Origin: Smittium mucronatum
Taxonomy: Eukaryota > Kickxellomycota > Harpellomycetes > Harpellales > Legeriomycetaceae
NCBI GenBank assembly: GCA_001953115.1
Contig: LSSL01002819.1
Span: forward strand, 1-22,169
Direction: 5' to 3'
DNA: 22,169 nucleotides
Made by a program: the position numbers and the translations under genes. How positions within the stretch are numbered: position 1 is the stretch's first letter; every line of letters starts with the position of its first letter. The notes below the pieces were generated by a model, which had not been told where the DNA came from, did no database searches, and saw only the letters and a list, made by a program, of their open reading frames with translations. Below, in pieces: positions 1-11,049 of the stretch.

Positions 1-60
1 TAAACGATCGGTTCCTCCTGTTTCGAGATGGTCCTCCTCTGGAATCGCTGTCCTCCGAAT

Positions 61-146
61 CGCTGTGCGCTATCTCCACTACTCCCAGCCAAGAATAGTG
101 CAACGCTGTGCGCTGTCTCCACTACTCCCAACCAAGAATAGTACAA
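61..146 (+). repeat. Two tandem 43-bp units in left TIR
   Basis: Units at 61-103 and 104-146 each start CGCTGTGCGC and end in AATAGT(G/A)CAA. They differ at three positions by eye. A further partial start, CGCTGTGTG, follows at 147. Repeated subterminal units of this kind often bind a transposase, but that is inference here. Confidence 0.9.
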
Positions 147-166
147 CGCTGTGTGAAATTTTAGCC

Positions 167-190
167 TAGTGTACTTCGAAAAGTACACTA
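167..190. repeat. Hairpin in left TIR (10-bp stem, CGAA loop)
   Basis: TAGTGTACTT at 167-176 pairs perfectly with AAGTACACTA at 181-190 around a four-base CGAA loop. The palindrome is conserved in the other arm, so it is a shared feature of the element's ends. It could be a protein binding site or a cruciform; the sequence does not say which. Confidence 0.85.
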
Positions 191-283
191 TTAAGCCCCT
201 AAACCATGGCAAGGTATTTCACTCTTAGGGAGACCCAAAATTCTTATTTATCCTAAAATCCCCACAAAAAAAATCCCAAAATC

Positions 284-1870
284 AGAATCAATATTAATAA
301 TAACTTCAGTAAATACATCCAAATCTGCCAAGGATTTAGAAAGGGTGATCCTATGTCTCCGCTATTATATAAAATGGATATCTAATCTTTGCTGATAATC
401 CTCAAAAAAAAAAATTAAAAGGGATTAAATTTGGTTCTAACCCAATAAAAACTCTATTACTCGCAGATGATATTTTAAGAGAAATAAATAAAGCCGCAGA
501 TGAGAATATATTAAACGAAGCTGCCCGTTTCTATTTGCTAGCCTCTAATGCAAAAATAACCATAGATAAAACAATATGCATTAAAATAGATAATAACTCA
601 CCTAAAACCAGAAAAATTTACCCAATAGGCTTTTTTGAATCCTTTAAATATCTGGGAGTATGTTTAAAATAAAACGGAATAAATACGGCTATAGTGAAAT
701 CTTATATAATAACTTGGATAAAAAACAAAATATAAATTCGGAAAATTAGATCTTTATCCGTTAAAGGGAGTTTTATAATATAAAATAAATTTCTTTTATT
801 TAAGATATGGAGCTTCGCCCGTGTTATCCCATTTGATTAAGATATTTATAATGTAATAAATATAATATTATGATTATTTTTATGGAATAACCAATAGCTC
901 AAGGTGTCACTTTAAATACTGGAAATACACCCTGAAATTGGACTCACGAGTCTAATAAAATTTGAATTCCAACCAATAACTATATTAATGGAAACTATAT
1001 GATGTTTTATTAATAATAATAGCAAGAAGTGGATAGAGATTGAAAAAACTAATTTCATTATACTGCAAGAAAAAGACTTCGTGCCAAATTATTGTTAGTA
1101 GTTCATATTAGAATATCGATAGGTCAAAATAAACGAGATCCAAAAAAATCCCCTTATTTTGGAAGAGCTTTATAAATATATTTAGAAATAATTTTACGAT
1201 CAAAATATCCGGGATTAGAAAATGGGAGCATAGTGAAGTCAGAAAAATCATTGTAAAACATCTAGAAAAAAATAATGGGTTTAAATGTTTGCAAATCAGA
1301 CCAAAATGAATGAAAAAAAACTTGGCACGAACTACATCTTAACTTTTTGGCAGATTTAAAAATATAGATCCTGTGAAAAACCTCTCATACTATGAAATTA
1401 GAATTATAGAAAAACAAATAAAATTCATCCTAACCAGTAAACATACCTCAAATTTCTTCGAGAACAATATTAAGAAAGAAAATTTCACAAAAATTGCATT
1501 TTTTTAGGGAAATGCAAAATAAATAAGACAACTAATCACCACAGAAGAAATATTATACAAAGTGCGAAATTCGGAGAAGTAAAAAAATACCTAAATGAGA
1601 TAAAATAGGAGTAAAGATAGCGATTAAGGTCGAATTAAAATAGGGGAAATTAAACAAAATGCAAATAAAACCAAAAAATGATGAGAAACCTATGATTATT
1701 ATACCACAATGAAATAACAATTGGGGAAAAGCTAAATAAGTGTAATAAAGGGATATAACGCCCCTTATAAAATTGCAGATTTTGCGATGATAAAATGGAT
1801 ACCATAATAAACTGATATTAAGAATGTAATAAAATTTATAAATATTGGGGACTTATTAGAAAAAATTCTT
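284..1870 (+). pseudogene. Decayed non-LTR retrotransposon (LINE) reverse transcriptase, L1/Tx1-like
   Basis: This is a dead fragment of a LINE ORF2, the enzyme that copies the element's RNA into the genome. Reverse transcriptase motifs appear in order. GFRKGDPMSPLLY at 332-370 is the block usually RQGDPLSPLLF. A frameshift follows in the A-run 404-414, then LADD at 460-471 (usually YADD, catalytic). ASNAKITIDKT is at 541-573 and FKYLGV at 643-660, followed by a stop at 670. The thumb region continues with IWSFARVIPF around 805-834 and FLWNN near 877. A C-terminal zinc-binding pattern follows: CRFC at 1774-1785, then Cys at 1825 and Trp at 1846, a pattern known at the end of L1/Tx1-like proteins. 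The upstream endonuclease domain is absent and the fragment starts only ~55 bases inside the left TIR. Scattered stops show it is inactive. A weak continuation may reach ~2200. Confidence 0.85.
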
Positions 1871-2229
1871 AGTACGGCTCAAATAGAAAAAATATGATTA
1901 AAAATAATAATAGCTATAAATGAAATATTTAATCAACCAAAAATATTAGACAAGAAAAAATCAAAAACATTTATTGTGCGGGAATTGGCTATGTGATATA
2001 GGCAGATAAATAACTGAAATTTAATTAGAAAAAAAACTGCCACTCACGCAAATTTTCATAAGGCTAAAAAATATGATAAAAGAAAAAATTAAAGCGGAAT
2101 TAAATTCACGAATACGAAACTAAAGGAAAACTGGGAAAAAATAGAAACCAGCTGGTTTTCCATAGAGTAGGGATAGAAATTTTTTCAACTAATCAACAGC
2201 ACAACCCACTTGTCTTAGCCTAAAATATT

Positions 2230-5200
2230 ACAATAATCATAATTTCTATATCAATTTTTGACTAAAAATAATAAAATCAGTATTCAATAATAATAAAAAA
2301 GGTTAATTTTCCCGATTTTATCTACCAATGAAGTTCTATGACTTAAAAAAAAAGTTTAAAATATTATAGGAAAAAAAAATTACGGGAAATTTATTTTAGT
2401 TAATAAAATTCAAAACTTGCTGCCTCAAATGATTTTTATTCTTAATTTTAATATTCCAATAATTTTTGGATGTTAATATTTTTTTGGCATAATTAATCTC
2501 TATTCCATTTTTTTATTTAAAAATGATAGTTTTTTAAACCTTTTCAATTAGATTTTTCGTTTATTTTAAATATAAAGCTATTCGATAATCGTACTTATAG
2601 TGGTATTTGGTGGTGATGGTGGGAGGCTACTAATCTTTTCTGCAGTTTAAATATTTATTATTGAAGTTATGGTAATTAATCTATAATATTAATGTACGTT
2701 ATATATACAGGTTTCATCTTCCATTTATATCATGATATCTTGGGAAAGTTTTCTTTTTTTTTATTTATTTGAGAAAAAACACCATATAAATGGAAAATTT
2801 AGACACAGTTTAATAAAAAAAAGTATTGGTCGATGGAGATAAATTATAGCTCTGTGGAATTTTTTAAAAACTATGGAATTCTTTATTTGACAGATTGTTA
2901 GAAGGTATGAGACTATTAGCAAGAAACGCTCCACTAAAACGCTGTAGCTTTAATTCCAATTATAAATTAGTAGAATTTTTTATTTTAACTCAGCCACTTT
3001 TTATATAAAAAATTCATATGTTAAGATATTCATAAATGAAAAATATCAAGTTATTTATTAAACTATAGATTATTTATAATATAAAAAATGAAATTTTCAA
3101 ATTTTCGGATAGAATAAAATATTTAAAAATGGAAGTTTTAATTTAAAGTTATTTACTTTAAAGAATCTTAGAATTATATTAAATTTTTTTTAAAGTTTTA
3201 ATGCCATAATATACAAATATTATCTTTATACGGAAAAAAATTACATTTTACATTTAAAAATAGTGGTGATAGTAAATAGATGCAATTCTTTAAATTTTTA
3301 TTTCGATAAAAATATTTAGTATAGAGGATATTTTTATTGTGTTTCACCAGTAAAAAAAATTCTTTATTTAGTCTATCCAGTTTAATTTGGCGATAGACAA
3401 GTTTTTATAATAAAATTGACAGCTCAGAAAGACAATTTTCTTAAATTTGGGGGGGGGGGGCTTATTTCTATTATTAATTTTCCGTATTTTGGGAAATTTA
3501 TAATATTTTTATCCTTATAAAATTTATTCCCTTTTTGGAATTTATGAATTTAGTTGTATATTCAACTGTCTTAAATTCATAAATTAAGAAATTTTAGGAT
3601 TCTGAAAATTAGGGAAAAAATAATTTGATTCTAGTTTAATTTAGAAAGAAAAGAAATCTTCAGAGGTATCGTTTATTTTTTTTTTGTGCAAAAAAATATG
3701 GTGAAAATTTTGGCAATGATCAGGATACATGTGTAGATAAATTATGGCTTTGGGTCTTTAACCATGTTTCACATGAATTTTTTTAGCTGGAATTCCCATC
3801 AATTTTCTTATATATCCAAAAATATGGTTTAATTTTTATTTGGCTATTTCTCTAATGAACATGTTTAGTTTTTTTTTTCCAATTTTTTTAACATTGTAGA
3901 ATTATCAATTTTGGAAGATACTAATGAGAGTTTGAAGAAAATTTTCGAGTTCGAAATAACCATTGATTGCTATATTTTTATCCCAAGCTTTAAGATAAAG
4001 TATATATATATTGATAGTTAGGTTTGAACTTAAGCTATTAATTGTGAAAAAAATAATTGCAAAGCATTATAATATCATTAATAAAATTTATTGTTTATAA
4101 ATATCACCATATTTTTCTAAATTTTACATACGAATTTTGATGAATTTGATTATTTATGAAAATTGATTTAAAAAATCCAATTCTATGGAATAATAAAAAA
4201 ATTAAATTTTATGATATTTCCATTTTATCAAAAATAATAAATATATAAATATCATGTGAAATAAAATTTTCAAAATATTGATATATTTCAAAAATAATTA
4301 CACCTAAAATTCAAATTTATGAAAATGTCTTTAAAAAAATCAGCGGCTATAGTTAGGAAGTTTTTTGATGAGCTCCATTTAAAATTCGGTATTCTATTCA
4401 ATTTTTGGACATTTTCGGTTCGTATTTTCATTTATTATAATTTTTATTTTGAAACTTAATATATGTTACTTAGTAGAATCAAAAAATTATTTTTACAGGA
4501 TGAATACTTAAATTTTTTTAATTTAATATTTTGCAGAATGGCATTTGAAAATTTTATATTTTAATTTAATAGTTTTAATATTGAAAGTTGAAAGCTTGGC
4601 AATTCTTTTTTTATTAATTTAGTTTTTTATTTTTATTAAATTTATACGCGATTTACACATTCAGTTAAATTTGATACTATTTTATTCGGTATTTTTCGAG
4701 CTATTCAAGCTCGAAAATACGACTTTATTTTTTCGATATTAAAATCGAATCCATAAATTCTATTAGATAAAAAAAATTATCTTGTATTAATTTTAACTGG
4801 ATAATTTAAAAGATTGAAAAATATATTTCAATAATACGTACTATTTATTTATTCATTAAAAATTTGTTATAAGAAATTCAGATTAGTTTTTCTTTCAATT
4901 TTTACAATAATAACTGAAGTTAAAAAGCGTTTCGTGTTCTAAGAGAATTCAATTTAACCCTATTAATTATAAACAACTATTTTAAAGCTTAATGAAGTTT
5001 TTTTTCTCTAAATGGAGAATTTTTTTCAAAAATATGTAGAGTTTTGATTAAAACAGTAACCTTATTTTTTTTTTTTTCGAAATATTTAATTTTAAAAATA
5101 AATTATCAATTATATTAAATATAAACAAACCAAAAAAAATACTTGTATTCTTTATTAGCCATATTAAGTATTAAGCTTCTTACATTTGGCTATTCCGAAT

Positions 5201-5980
5201 ATAAATATTGTAATAGTAAAAAAATGGAGTCCAATAAAATTATTTTTCTCAATTTTTTTTTATATTCATAGTAATATTTTTAAATTTATCAAATATTAAA
5301 AAATTTAATATTAAGCAGTTGTATTTCCAGGAAGATTTAAAAAATAAAAAACAATTAATAATTTAAATAAAAAGCACTAAAAATTGCAATTTTATTGTAA
5401 ATTATTTTTGATTATAAATGGCAATCGAAAAAAACGATTAAAAAACCCAACAATATCCAAAAAATATAAAAAATAAATATCAATTGATAACTTGATCATA
5501 GCACATATTTTCATGAACACCGAAATCAAATATTCGCTTGAAAAAATAAGTTCAAATTTCAAAAAAAATAAATAAAAGTAAAGTTACAACAGATTTTTTG
5601 GGATATTGAAGGGTATAGGCGAGCTAAAAAAGAGTACTTAGTGAATTAAAATGCTTTTTTTATTATCAAAAATTAAATATTTTACCAATAAATAAGAAAT
5701 CTACCCCAAAATTCATGGTATTTTTTATTTTTTGAACATTTCTAATATTTTTTTAAAAAGCATTCAATTCTAGTAGTAATGAGAAGGGGAAGAGAGTTTA
5801 ATTTATAAATAAAATCTAATTCTTTCATCCCTTAGAAATACCTAAGTGGTTATTTATCTTTTGGAAAACGGGGTAAATATTTTAATATATATGTATATAA
5901 TCAGTGTGTAACATAGCCAATGAAAATTCTTAAGCCATTAGAGACTTCCTAATCAAAAATTATTTACGAAATATTGAGAA
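2230..5980. other. AT-rich stretch without recognisable gene
   Basis: All six frames are broken by stops at the rate expected for such A+T-rich DNA. I recognise no protein motif, RNA gene or transposon end. It contains a run of 12 G at 3449-3460 and a strong hairpin at 4689-4720. A 44-codon frame from an ATG at 4325 to 4459 is not supported by any similarity I can see. Confidence 0.6.
4689..4720. repeat. Hairpin, 13-bp stem with one bulged T
   Basis: GTATTTTTCGAGCT (4689-4702) and AGCTCGAAAATAC (4708-4720) pair across a five-base loop, ATTCA, with one unpaired T. The inner ten pairs are perfect and include the GC-containing core CGAGCT, so this is not a simple A/T palindrome. Its role is unknown; it could be a relic of a transposon end or a small terminal hairpin. 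Confidence 0.6.
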
Positions 5981-5984
5981 TTAA

Positions 5985-6690
5985 TCTCAATTTTATTATT
6001 ATATAGTTTTATCTGAGAATAAAAAAGTGGATTTAATAATAGATCGCACCGATTATTTTTTTATAAAAATACCATCCTGTTTATTTAACGAAATAATGAT
6101 ATTTTACTCAAGTAAGAAAAATAGATAAAAGTTGTTGAGAGAGTTTTTCATGATAACAGATGGAAGATATGCGCCTATAATTTTAAAATTTGAAAGACAT
6201 AAGCATGTTATTTTGGCGTGCAAAAAAATGAAAAATATATACAGATATTTTTTTAAATAGAAAACCTGCATATTAAAGGATAATGATTATGAAGCAATCT
6301 TGATTGGAAAATTCTGTTGGATAAAGGATACATGAGCTGTGAAAAAAAATTCAAGGTGTTTAAATCAAAAAATATATACCCATAAAATTTATAAATACCA
6401 ATTCTATATCAGTCAGTTTTTGGCCCTCAAATTAATTTAGCATCAAATCATAGATAAAAAAAATAATACTATAAAAATAAAATTATTATTTATTAAAAAG
6501 ATTTAATAAAAATTGAAAGAATATTAGGAGTATTAGAGTTTATTTTTAAATATAATATTGATAAAAATAGAGACTATTGTTGTTGTTTTTTTTCTCATAG
6601 GATATGTGTGACATTAAAGAATGACTACATATCAAAATCACCTTTAATAATCGATAATGCGAAAGTATACGATTCTATTAGAGTGAAAAA
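5985..6690 (+). pseudogene. Decayed DDE_Tnp_4 transposase (PIF/Harbinger/IS5-like)
   Basis: This is the remnant of a cut-and-paste transposase catalytic domain. In one frame VDLIIDRTDYFFIK (6027-6068) gives the first catalytic Asp at 6042-6044. YSSKKNR and ITDGRYAPI (6153-6179) then follow, as in the family's YSgKkk...DG.I blocks. The second Asp, expected just after the His at 6198-6200, is read as Lys. After a frameshift, ILLDKGYMS (6311-6337) supplies the third acidic residue at 6320. IERILGVLEFIFKY (6512-6553) fits the conserved R/IER...G.LK..F block. A further frame change gives ICVTLKNDYI with SPL (6603-6641), like the usual C-terminal CvaLtN.hi..PL block. Stops between the blocks show it is dead. 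The N-terminal helix-turn-helix could not be recovered. Confidence 0.75.
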
Positions 6691-6699
6691 GCACAGGGT

Positions 6700-8733
6700 T
6701 TTTTAGGGAAAATGAGGAGGAAAAAATCAGTGAAAGAATAAAAAAACAAATTTTTTGAGAAGGATAACAGATTTAACTCGTGAAGAAAATAAATAGCTTC
6801 AAGTGGAAATAAAAAGAGAATATTTTTGATAAATAATGTATGTTCCAATCCTGTGGTTAGTGATTAAAATTTCATTTAGCTATTAGTGTATATTGATTTT
6901 AAACATGAAGTGCAATTAATTGTGTTTTTTTGTTGAAGCGTGTAGAAATAATTTTATATATTAACTAATTAATTTTATCTTTTATAATTTTTTTTTTTGT
7001 AAATTCAAAATTAAAAAAGGCATTAAATGATTTTATTAATCAGTTTAGATTATATGCATAAAAAATAATATAAAATGTGGGTCGAAAAAAAAATCCAAAC
7101 CTCCAATTTTCCCTCTTTCTTCAATTTAAATTCGTATTCGTATTTCTATTTTCAGTTTAAATTTATTGGATTTATTATATTTCAAATTAAAATTAGATTA
7201 TTTCAAAAATCATAGCATTTTACAGAGAGTAAGTTCATTAGATGAAATGTTTTAATTTATTATATAATATCATTTTTTTTGGAAGAATTCCTATAAATAG
7301 ATAAATGTTTTTAATACTTTAATTACATTTTAAATTTCAAATTATTTATTATTTTTTTGCGAAAAAGTGGTGTTTTTTGATAGAATAGAAGCTTTAAAAT
7401 AAGAATTTGATGTGTTTTTTTTAGCACGAAATTTCATTGTAAGATAAAGTCATTAAAAAATATGCTAAAAAGAATTTGATGTTAATTTTTTTTTTTTAAT
7501 GATAGATAAATTTGGATTTTATGCTAAAATTTTATTTAATATTTTTATTTTTTTTAATCACAAAAAAATCATTTGAAAAAAATAAAACAGCATAGTAAAA
7601 TTATTTTTATTTTTTTATAAATATTCGCAATTAAAATATAGGGAAAAATATATAAGCTTCATGTCACCCAAAAGAAGTCCTAAATGTATAAAGATACGAT
7701 TTTTGGAATTGGATAAAGAAAAAAAATATCGAATTCAGCTTAAATGAATGGTAAATAATATCCTTGTTTTTAATTAGTTACGGATTTTTTTCAAAATAAT
7801 AAAGGCGAATATTGATTTTTTTTTATTTGAAAACTTTTACCTACAAAAAGTAACTTGATATATAAAATAAATATATGGGGGGTTATTAGAAATACTATAC
7901 GAATTTTTACACAAATTTTATCAGTTTATTTAGTTTAAGAACACGATTGGCTTAATAAATTATTATGGCTTTAAAAATTGTGGTAATTTTCAAAAAAATT
8001 GACATTTAGCTATTATTATTTGCTAGAACTGGCTCTTTAAAACAATAAGAAAACTATAAATATAAATCGCAAATTTAATTCAAAATGAAATAATAAACTT
8101 TTTTATTTAAAAAAACATATATACTTAATAATCTGCCGTATAAACCGAATATAAAATAGATATCAGTTTTTCTGAAAGCATATGGGGCTGGTAAAAAATT
8201 AGAAAAGTTATGATAAAACCAAAATCGCTAAAGTTTTGTTTATTTTTAAGTATATATTTTTTATAATCAAAAGCTTTTAATAAACAGAAAAAGTAGTTAA
8301 ATATCCAGTTAAATTTCGGATTTAACCTAATAGTATTTTCCGGGAGTAAATGAGAAGAGTTTTGTATACGAGTTGAATCTTAAATCAGTATTTATTTTTT
8401 ATGTTGGATAAATTTATAGTAATTATTTTAAATTTGAAGATTTTCTGTTTAATTTTTATATTTGTATTTATTTTCAAAGTATTACTGAGTTAATTTTTTG
8501 AAAAATAACTCCATAATTCCGATAAAGAGAGAAATATCAACGTCAGAAATGATTTTTATTTTATTTTAAAAATATATAACAAAAAAAAATCTTTTTCACT
8601 TATAAGAGGTCCAAATTTTCATGGTTATTTTCGATTCTGACTAGACTTTATGAAGAAAAATTTACACGTGTAATTCCATTGAATTTCGGGAATATGTCAA
8701 AAATAATTAAAGATAAAAAAAACTGATGTTTGA
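6700..8733. other. AT-rich stretch, no supported gene
   Basis: There is no open frame or motif I can defend. It holds one copy of a 48-bp repeat (7423-7470). A short segment after an ATG at 7662 (MSPKRSPK...) loosely resembles the start of a Tc1-type helix-turn-helix protein, but the similarity is too weak to annotate. Confidence 0.55.
7423..7470 (+). repeat. 48-bp diverged direct repeat, copy 1
   Basis: It matches 8734-8781 at about 41 of 48 positions without gaps, with a shared core ATTGTAAGATAAAG. The copies are 1311 bp apart in the same orientation. Several of the differences are transitions. They could be a decayed short interspersed repeat or the ends of a lost element. Confidence 0.65.
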
Positions 8734-8781
8734 AGCACAGAGTTTTATTGTAAGATAAAGCCATTAAAAACTATACTAAAA
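8734..8781 (+). repeat. 48-bp diverged direct repeat, copy 2
   Basis: This is the partner of 7423-7470. Its left part overlaps the 12-mer TTGAAGCACAGA (8730-8741), which recurs exactly at 9035-9046. That gives a partial third copy across the GC-rich block. Confidence 0.65.
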
Positions 8782-9034
8782 AAATATGAAAAAAGGAAAA
8801 AGGCGTATAGAAAAGACTATTATCCTAACTGCAATAAGCTCCTCTGCTGGACTACCGGCAGCGTACCCACGGAAAAGGGGTTAAATCTACCAACCAAAAG
8901 ACCCCCAACCCTGGCATTGCTTCAAGTAGGCTGGATGGCTGAGGTTACATGCAGTCATGAATTAAGCTCTTTTTTAATGAAAAATAGTCTATTGAAGCTA
9001 CTGAGCTTCTAATCAGAACCTACTTCTAACAGGG
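8742..9034. mobile_element. GC-richer ~293-bp island, possible short inserted element
   Basis: This block is bounded by the exact 12-bp direct repeat TTGAAGCACAGA (8730-8741 and 9035-9046), which could be a target-site duplication. From about 8790 it is much richer in G+C than its surroundings (for example CTACCGGCAGCGTACCCACG at 8856-8875). That suggests a younger insertion than the decayed background. A small hairpin, GAAGCT-ACTG-AGCTTC, lies at 8994-9009. Only short frames are present, the longest from ATG 8788 being about 33 codons. A SINE-like element is possible, but I found no convincing pol III A and B boxes on either strand. A counter-argument is that its first 40 bases also occur in the 7423-7470 copy, so the left boundary may be wrong. 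Confidence 0.45.
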
Positions 9035-9049
9035 TTGAAGCACAGAATA

Positions 9050-9795
9050 TTATTCTTTATTTTTCCTTCATAGTTTAAATTGTGAATTTTTTTTGGAATC
9101 AGTCATAATAATTGTTTTTTTAAAAAAATTTGTTAATATATATATATATATATATTTAGTTTTTCGTTTATAATAAGTTTCATTTTTGAAATCTCCCATA
9201 ATTTTTTTTGATTTACCAATTCTTTTTTATATGAGGATTTAGTATTTTTTTTAAATACAAGTATTTAATAAAATCAATTAAATCAAAAAAAAAAGTCATT
9301 TATCATAAATATTCAATCACAGTTTAAATTATTATAAATTTACTGAAAAATTATAAAAAATATTAATACAAAATTTTTATTTATATAAATTATAAAAAAT
9401 TATCGCTTTATCTGGCATTTAAATTAAAATAATTGATCGATCTCCGAAAAATACATCTATTTCTAAATGGAGGTTTCTAATAACCAATTAAGATGAATTA
9501 TATAAACAGTGTATTATTGAAATTGATTTTAATTATGGAATTTTAATCAGATATACTATCTTTATATCTATTTATTAATGTTACCAAAAACAGTAAAGTT
9601 CCATTAAAAAAAATACAATACAAAAAAATCATATTTTTTATGAAATAAAATACATGAATTTGTTGTTTTAACTTTCTACTGAGTTGACTTGTAAGTTTCT
9701 ATTTTTATTTATTTATTTATTATGTAGTTTAGTAAATAAATAAATATAGGAATCTACTTTCGGTTCCCCTCTTCTCTTCATGGCTTTTCAGTTCA
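9050..9795. other. AT-rich spacer with TA microsatellite
   Basis: There is no gene. It contains an alternating TA run at 9136-9155 and the ATTT/TAAA palindrome at 9706-9746. A slightly less AT-rich segment begins near 9760 and leads into the Mutator-like remnant. Confidence 0.6.
9706..9746. repeat. 14-bp inverted repeat of ATTT units
   Basis: (ATTT)3 at 9707-9718 and its complement at 9734-9745 form a 14-bp perfect stem around a 13-base loop. It lies just beyond the 3' end of the minus-strand Mutator-like remnant, so it could be a relic of a terminator or element end. Low complexity makes chance or slippage equally likely. Confidence 0.5.
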
Positions 9796-11020
9796 CTATT
9801 TATAGTTTTTTTCTCGCTTTGAAATGGATTTGGCTATGCCAGTTACTCTTCGATTTAGATGAATCACTAAGCATGTGTCAATTTGAAATTTCAAACTGCT
9901 TATTCAGTTGTTTACTTTATTTTGATTTTTTAATTGCTTATTTATCGCTTCAAACCATTTGATGTTTCACTAATTGTAGAAATTTCCTATTTATAGTTAT
10001 AAATAAATATTAGTAATAATAGAGTAATGTAAATGAATAGTTGTAAACTTTTTGGATTTTTCTAACTAAAAACCTCTGAGGTGCAAAAAGTTAGAGATAT
10101 ATGTTTATAATTATTCATGTTTCTTTATACGACAAATTTAAAGAGATTTACTATTTTTAAAAAGAAATTAATAAAGATTCCTTAAGTTAAGAAAATTTAA
10201 TATTGAGACCAAAGATACAAAAATATAAAAAATCATAAGTAATATCCTAGAAAAATTATAAAATTTTTAGTGTAAAATATTTGCCCTTTAGTTATTTATC
10301 AATAAATATATGGGTGTCGATGCTATAGCCTTTTTAATATATAAATAACCACCTATATTGCAATTAATATACTTTTTTGTGCAATTTATTGAAATTAAAA
10401 CATCTATAATAGTAGTATCAACCCCTAAAATAGTTTATGAATAAATTTTTATCTAAAAAATATTACGAAATTGCCTTTAAAACAAATAGGAATGTAAAAA
10501 ATTACAAATATGCATAAAAAAAGAATTTTTATTCCTTGAATATAAATATGATTTAACTAAGGGGAGATTTCATTCATCAATAAAAAAATTTTTTTTATCC
10601 CAATAAGCAATTATTAAATAAGAATATTTATTCTTTATAATACCCTTTTAACGAATATTGTAGCTGTAAAAAAATATTGAATTAATTACGTATTGATTTT
10701 CATATTTATAAATTTTCTAGGAAATTTTAAAATAATAAATCATATATATAATTTCCATATTTAAGAGATATTATTTTTAACCGAAGCTTAATATCAATAT
10801 CGATTATATAATTCATGTAAAAATTACACCTCTAGTACCTTGATTGTTTTAGTTTTTTCTAATAAACGATTAAATAAAATTTTCAGCTGTTTTTGATACA
10901 TTGAAAAATAGCTATAAAATTTTTTATAAGTAAAGAAAACATATTTATTAATAAAGAGCATTATTTTATCCATATTCTGTGAATATGAAATTCGGTCATG
11001 GTTTATATAATGAATAGAAA
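9796..11020 (-). pseudogene. Decayed Mutator-like (MULE) transposase
   Basis: Two separate blocks read on the minus strand in family order. Upstream (about 10950-10830), FFTYKKFYSYFSMYQ followed by ILFNRLLEKTKT resembles the MULE core, where D-G-T-F precedes P.kF.Ql and then PlvfaLL..KT. The catalytic Asp position reads Asn (10949-10947). Downstream (9987-9796), NIKWFEAINKQLK, ISSLKFQID and VTGIAKSISKREKNYK match the C-terminal end, usually TNN..E.wn..l ... fi..L..e ... rG..k..kk.Y. It ends at TAG 9798-9796. About 0.8 kb between the blocks is unreadable, and stops interrupt both parts. The plus-strand 60-codon frame at 9780-9962 is its antisense shadow. MULEs typically have long TIRs and 9-bp target duplications, which is of interest given the ends of this window. 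Each block alone could be chance; their order supports the call. Confidence 0.5.
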
Positions 11021-11049
11021 ATAATATAACCGAAAATATCAAAAAAAAA

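Larger units (their letters stand above)
10..230 (+). repeat. Left terminal inverted repeat (221 bp)
   Basis: This arm matches the reverse complement of 21906-22169. The outer 51 bases are identical. The rest differs at about seven positions by hand count, mostly transitions. It is far more GC-rich than the interior. From outside in it holds C+T-rich direct repeats (GAATCGCTGT at 42-51 and 57-66), two 43-bp units, a hairpin at 167-190, and a conserved tail ending in CTCTTAGGG. Similarity stops sharply after 230. Confidence 0.92.

Noticed and set aside
225..230. TTAGGG near the inner end of each TIR as a telomeric repeat
   Set aside because: It is a single hexamer per arm, not tandem, and part of the conserved TIR sequence.
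4325..4459. 44-codon plus-strand frame starting MSLKKSAAIVRKFFDE
   Set aside because: The start looks protein-like, but the frame ends in AT-rich hydrophobic codons and matches nothing known to me.
7662..7760. Tc1-like helix-turn-helix start (MSPKRSPK...)
   Set aside because: Only a loose resemblance over ~30 codons, with no catalytic domain downstream in any frame.
8790..9034. tRNA-derived SINE head in the GC-richer block
   Set aside because: Short A-box-like strings (TGGCTGAGG, and TAGTCCAGCAG on the complement) lack a correctly spaced B box, and no cloverleaf could be drawn.
9780..9962. 60-codon plus-strand frame
   Set aside because: It is antisense to the better-supported MULE-like C-terminal block.
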